Assembly: GCA_963825415.1 (NCBI GenBank)
Contig: CAWGTD010000006.1
Coordinates: 372,001-436,000, forward strand
From: BP-464 sp963825415
GTDB lineage: Bacteria; Actinomycetota; Thermoleophilia; Solirubrobacterales; Solirubrobacteraceae
Reading direction: 5' to 3'
DNA length: 64,000 bases
Positions 63,848-64,000 of this stretch are shown in pieces. The translations under genes and the position numbers were made by a program. Under the pieces are notes generated by a model. That model saw only the letters and a list, made by a program, of their open reading frames with translations, did not search any database and was not told where the DNA came from. Numbering within the stretch: the first letter of the stretch is position 1; every line of letters starts with the position of its first letter.

Positions 63848-64000
63848 GAAAGCCTCGGCCGGCAGGTGGCCGAGCAGCCGCCGCAGCACGGGCGCACCCT
63901 CGTCGCGCACCTCGATCGCGCCGCCCGGCCAGTAGGGCCCTTCGGCGCCGCGCCTGCCCACGAACGCCTCCGAGTAGATCCACGAACCGGCGTTGTGCAA
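63836..64000 (-). CDS. C-terminal end of a probable metallophosphoesterase (cut by window edge)
   Basis: Only the last 54 residues are present: LHNAGSWIYSEAFVGRRG, then PYWPGGAIEVRDEGAPVLRRLLG and the stop. The N-x-GSW-x-Y pattern followed by PYWPG is like the end of calcineurin-type metallophosphoesterases, where an Asn/Gly strand precedes a C-terminal beta sheet. The catalytic part lies outside the window, so the call is tentative. Confidence 0.45.
   Translation of the reverse strand: MHNAGSWIYSEAFVGRRGAEGPYWPGGAIEVRDEGAPVLRRLLGHLPAEAFSQG

Overview
The window is chromosomal DNA of a very GC-rich actinobacterium. Several traits point to Thermoleophilia/Solirubrobacterales: an actinobacterial CysO-type sulfur carrier set, GuaB3, TTPPAT-type low-complexity tails, and many GTG starts. 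This placement is inferred from protein style, not from a marker gene. Genes are packed tightly, often overlapping as ATGA or GTGA, and no gap reaches 300 bases. I saw no rRNA, tRNA, CRISPR array, insertion sequence or phage gene.

Layout. 1-8.6 kb is a respiratory block. It holds two heme-copper oxidase subunit I genes (the first cut by the window edge), heme O synthase, subunits II and III, small membrane subunits and a tandem universal-stress-like protein, with CBS, AraC and PaiB-like regulators nearby. 8.6-12.3 kb carries a cytochrome c-cupredoxin lipoprotein, a glycosyltransferase and small secreted or zinc-ribbon proteins. 12.3-14.9 kb is a DrrA-type ABC exporter. 14.9-19.2 kb (minus) has enoyl-CoA hydratase, HIT, CCA/poly(A) polymerase, alanine racemase and a CBS protein. 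19.2-23.1 kb is a large secreted M14 peptidase. 23.1-30.0 kb (minus) is a housekeeping run: nnr, acpS, glmS, glmM, rpsI, rplM, MerR. 30.1-37.5 kb has a nucleotide cyclase, then guaA, guaB3, a PfkB kinase, a D,D-carboxypeptidase, a LysM protein and pyrF. 37.5-43.0 kb has a CDF transporter, rdgB, rph, murI, a Flp-like pilin and two zinc-ribbon proteins. 43.0-55.6 kb has an HDAC-like deacetylase, nadB, hydantoinase A/B, a 3-hydroxyisobutyrate-dehydrogenase-like enzyme, DUF1802, DUF1152, a penicillin acylase and a conserved unknown.

55.6-60.7 kb is the most coherent functional locus: a JAMM protease, TatA, CysM, CysO and a rhodanese-ThiF fusion. Together they look like the thiocarboxylate-dependent cysteine pathway known from Mycobacterium tuberculosis (Mec, CysO, CysM, MoeZ). 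Two features are unusual: CysO is encoded with a C-terminal Gly-Gly-Cys, and cysM and the rhodanese-ThiF gene share a 17/19-nt promoter-proximal motif. 60.7-64 kb has a Sco copper chaperone, a secreted phosphoesterase, a degenerate thioredoxin-like protein and the end of a probable metallophosphoesterase.

Two window-wide signals matter for any reader. First, at least 12 genes, including essential ones (glmM, murI), contain single-base frameshifts, nearly all extra bases in GC-rich runs. They are best read as assembly indels, so those genes are annotated across the shift. Second, many gene starts sit 6-10 nt after a TANNNT hexamer, which suggests widespread leaderless transcription. In four places the upstream gene's TAG stop codon is itself the start of that hexamer.
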